Part shown: in pieces, positions 62,308 through 64,000 of the stretch | Layout of the letters: the number at the start of each line of letters is the position of its first letter | Position numbering within the stretch: position 1 is the first letter of the stretch | Source of the DNA: an uncultured SAR86 cluster bacterium | GTDB lineage: Bacteria; Pseudomonadota; Gammaproteobacteria; Magnimaribacterales; Magnimaribacteraceae | Direction: 5' to 3' | NCBI GenBank assembly: GCA_902574355.1 | Contig: CACGNN010000002.1 | Span: forward strand, 62,001 to 126,000 | DNA length: 64,000 nt | The notes under the pieces: generated by a model | What the model saw: only the letters and a program-made list of their open reading frames with translations | Told to the model about the DNA's origin: nothing | Database searches by the model: none | Translations under genes and position numbers: made by a program

Positions 62308-64000
62308 ATGGGTGAAATTGCTGCTAAGGAAATCGTTCCTGTAGACATAGGACAAGAGCTCAAACAATCTTATCTTGATTACGCTATGAGCGTAATTGTA
62401 GGCAGAGCCTTGCCTGATGCAAGAGATGGATTAAAACCTGTCCATCGCAGAGTCCTCTATGCAATGCACGTCTTGAATAATGATTTCGGTAGACCGCACA
62501 AGAAGTCAGCCAGAATAGTTGGAGATGTGATTGGTAAATATCATCCTCACGGAGACAGTGCAGCTTACGAAACTATTGTAAGAATGGCTCAATGGTGGTC
62601 TCTGAGATATCCCTTAGTAGACGGACAAGGAAATTTCGGATCTATGGATGGAGATGGACCAGCCGCACAAAGATATACAGAAGTAAGAATGGCCAGAATA
62701 TCTCAGGAGTTATTGGCAGATCTTGAAAAGGAAACAGTAAACTATGTGGAAAATTACGATGGCACTGAAATGATGCCAGAAGTTTTACCAACTAAGATTC
62801 CAAATATGCTCGTGAATGGTTCTGCAGGCATCGCTGTTGGGATGGCTACAAATATGGCACCTCATAATTTAAATGAGTCTCTGTCTGCTTGTTTAGCCTA
62901 TATAGACAACCCAGAAATTTCAGTTCAAGAGCTAATGGAATTCATACCTGGACCAGATTTTCCTACAGGAGCAATCATTAATGGTAAGGCTGGAATCGTG
63001 AGTGCTTACGAAACTGGTAGAGGGCGAGTAAAAATAAGAGCTAAAACTGAATTTGAAGATGAAGAAAAGGATAAGGCGAAAATTATTATTACCGAGATGC
63101 CCTATCAAGTAGTAAAAGCCAGATTGATTGAAAAAATAGCTGAGCTTTCTAGGGATAAAAAGTTGGAAGGCATAAGAGATATAAGAGATGAATCTGACAA
63201 GGATGGAATTAGGGTGGTCATTGAACTGAAATCCGGTCAAATTCCAGATGTAGTTCTCAACAATCTATATTCTCAAACTCAGATGCAAACTGTTTTTGGT
63301 ATTAATAATGTTGCGTTAATTGATGGAGAGCCAAAGTTACTAAATCTTAAGTCAATACTTTCAGTTTTCTTCAACCATAGAAAAGAAGTTGTTTCTCGAA
63401 GAACATTTTTCGATTTAAGAAAAGCAAAAGAAAGAGGGCACATCTTAGAAGGTCTCACCATAGCTTTGGCTAATATTGATGAGATGATAGACCTTATAAA
63501 GAAATCAAAAGAGGGATCCGAAGCAAAAAAGAAATTACTCTCAAAAAAATGGAAACCAGGAAAAATAACTGCAATGCTTGAAAAGGCTGGACCAGATGCT
63601 TGTAAAATTGATGTAACTGATAATTCTGTTGGTCTAATCGGAAAGACTTATCAATTATCTGAACAGCAAGCTCAAGCTATATTGGACATGAGATTGCAGA
63701 GGCTTACTGGCCTTGAGCAAGATAAGTTAATTAAAGAATACGAAGAAATAATAGATCACATAACATATTTGTTAGAAATACTTGGAGACTCCGAAAGATT
63801 AATCGAGGTTGTAAAAGAAGAACTTTTGGAAGTTCAAGAGAAATATAAGGATGATAGACGAACTGAAATACAAGATTCAGCAGCAGATCTAACTGAAGCT
63901 GATCTAATTACTCCCGAAGATAGAGTAGTAACTATTTCTCATGAAGGTTATGCCAAAACTCAACCACTAGAAGAATATAGGGCACAGAGAAGAGGAGGAA
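62308..64000 (+). CDS. gyrA: DNA gyrase subunit A, 3' partial
   Basis: The first 564 residues of GyrA, open to the window end. Start ATG 62308 begins [20 protein letters not shown]. The quinolone-resistance region reads [17 protein letters not shown], with Ser84 and Glu88 at the E. coli Ser83/Asp87 positions, so it keeps the sensitive-type Ser. The catalytic Tyr123 is in AAQRYTE. It forms the breakage-reunion subunit of the A2B2 enzyme. Upstream, 156 bases separate it from pntB; no clear promoter is called there. Confidence 0.97.
   Translation, partial: MGEIAAKEIVPVDIGQELKQSYLDYAMSVIVGRALPDARDGLKPVHRRVLYAMHVLNNDFGRPHKKSARIVGDVIGKYHPHGDSAAYETIVRMAQWWSLRYPLVDGQGNFGSMDGDGPAAQRYTEVRMARISQELLADLEKETVNYVENYDGTEMMPEVLPTKIPNMLVNGSAGIAVGMATNMAPHNLNESLSACLAYIDNPEISVQELMEFIPGPDFPTGAIINGKAGIVSAYETGRGRVKIRAKTEFEDEEKDKAKIIITEMPYQVVKARLIEKIAELSRDKKLEGIRDIRDESDKDGIRVVIELKSGQIPDVVLNNLYSQTQMQTVFGINNVALIDGEPKLLNLKSILSVFFNHRKEVVSRRTFFDLRKAKERGHILEGLTIALANIDEMIDLIKKSKEGSEAKKKLLSKKWKPGKITAMLEKAGPDACKIDVTDNSVGLIGKTYQLSEQQAQAILDMRLQRLTGLEQDKLIKEYEEIIDHITYLLEILGDSERLIEVVKEELLEVQEKYKDDRRTEIQDSAADLTEADLITPEDRVVTISHEGYAKTQPLEEYRAQRRGG

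Noticed and set aside
62308-62580. Glu88 in GyrA as a quinolone-resistance change
   Set aside because: Glu at this position is normal in several gammaproteobacteria, and the key Ser84 is retained.

Overview
The window is AT-rich, very compact DNA that reads as a piece of a streamlined marine gammaproteobacterial chromosome, most like the SAR86 clade. The basis is gene content and order (miaA-hflX-hflK-hflC-hisZ-purA; nrdR-ribD-ribB-ribH-nusB; xseB-ispA-dxs; ubiG-mupP-yciK; scpA-scpB-rluB), LPS core genes, a TonB receptor and intergenic gaps of a few bases. The assignment is inferred from reading, not from a tree. No tRNA, rRNA, CRISPR array, insertion sequence or prophage was seen, and no stretch over 300 bases lacks a gene.

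Layout. 1-1456: the 3' end of an alpha/alpha-toroid (prenyltransferase-like) gene, convergent with a SAM methyltransferase. 1556-6214: LPS inner-core genes hldE, an LpxL-type acyltransferase, hldD and waaA. 6313-10986: two PII-ammonium transporter pairs (glnK-amtB) on either side of a small excisionase-type HTH gene and a duplicated lipoprotein. The first pair has a clear sigma-54 promoter, and both amtB genes end at strong terminators. 11011-20095: miaA-hflX-hflK-hflC-hisZ-purA without hfq, then a small exported protein and a membrane-anchored DUF3604 protein. 20076-25579 (minus): nth, glyA, nrdR, ribD, ribBX, ribH, nusB, with ribE missing from its usual place.

25619-39714 is the accessory part. 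A minus-strand set (PepSY protein, two nitronate monooxygenases, a sulfatase, two small membrane proteins, a haloalkane-dehalogenase-like hydrolase, a GST-like protein, a DUF1330 protein) diverges from a plus-strand set (MDR reductase, ThDP enzyme, acyl-CoA dehydrogenase, metallo-hydrolase, thiolase). Together they look like an undescribed catabolic locus for small organic or halogenated/nitro compounds.

39739-44759: thiL-pgpA-ribA convergent with xseB-ispA-dxs. 44769-52109 (minus): a triple DnaT-domain protein, an RND efflux pair whose adaptor lacks the coiled-coil hairpin, and a TonB receptor. 52164-64000: DAHP synthase, nadE, scpA-scpB-rluB, ubiG-mupP-yciK, the three-gene proton-translocating transhydrogenase pntAA-pntAB-pntB, and the 5' part of gyrA.

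The points most worth following are the hairpin-less RND adaptor, the DnaT array with an exact 73-residue period, the double PII/Amt region with its HTH and duplicated lipoprotein, the divergent catabolic island, and several short perfect inverted repeats at gene starts.
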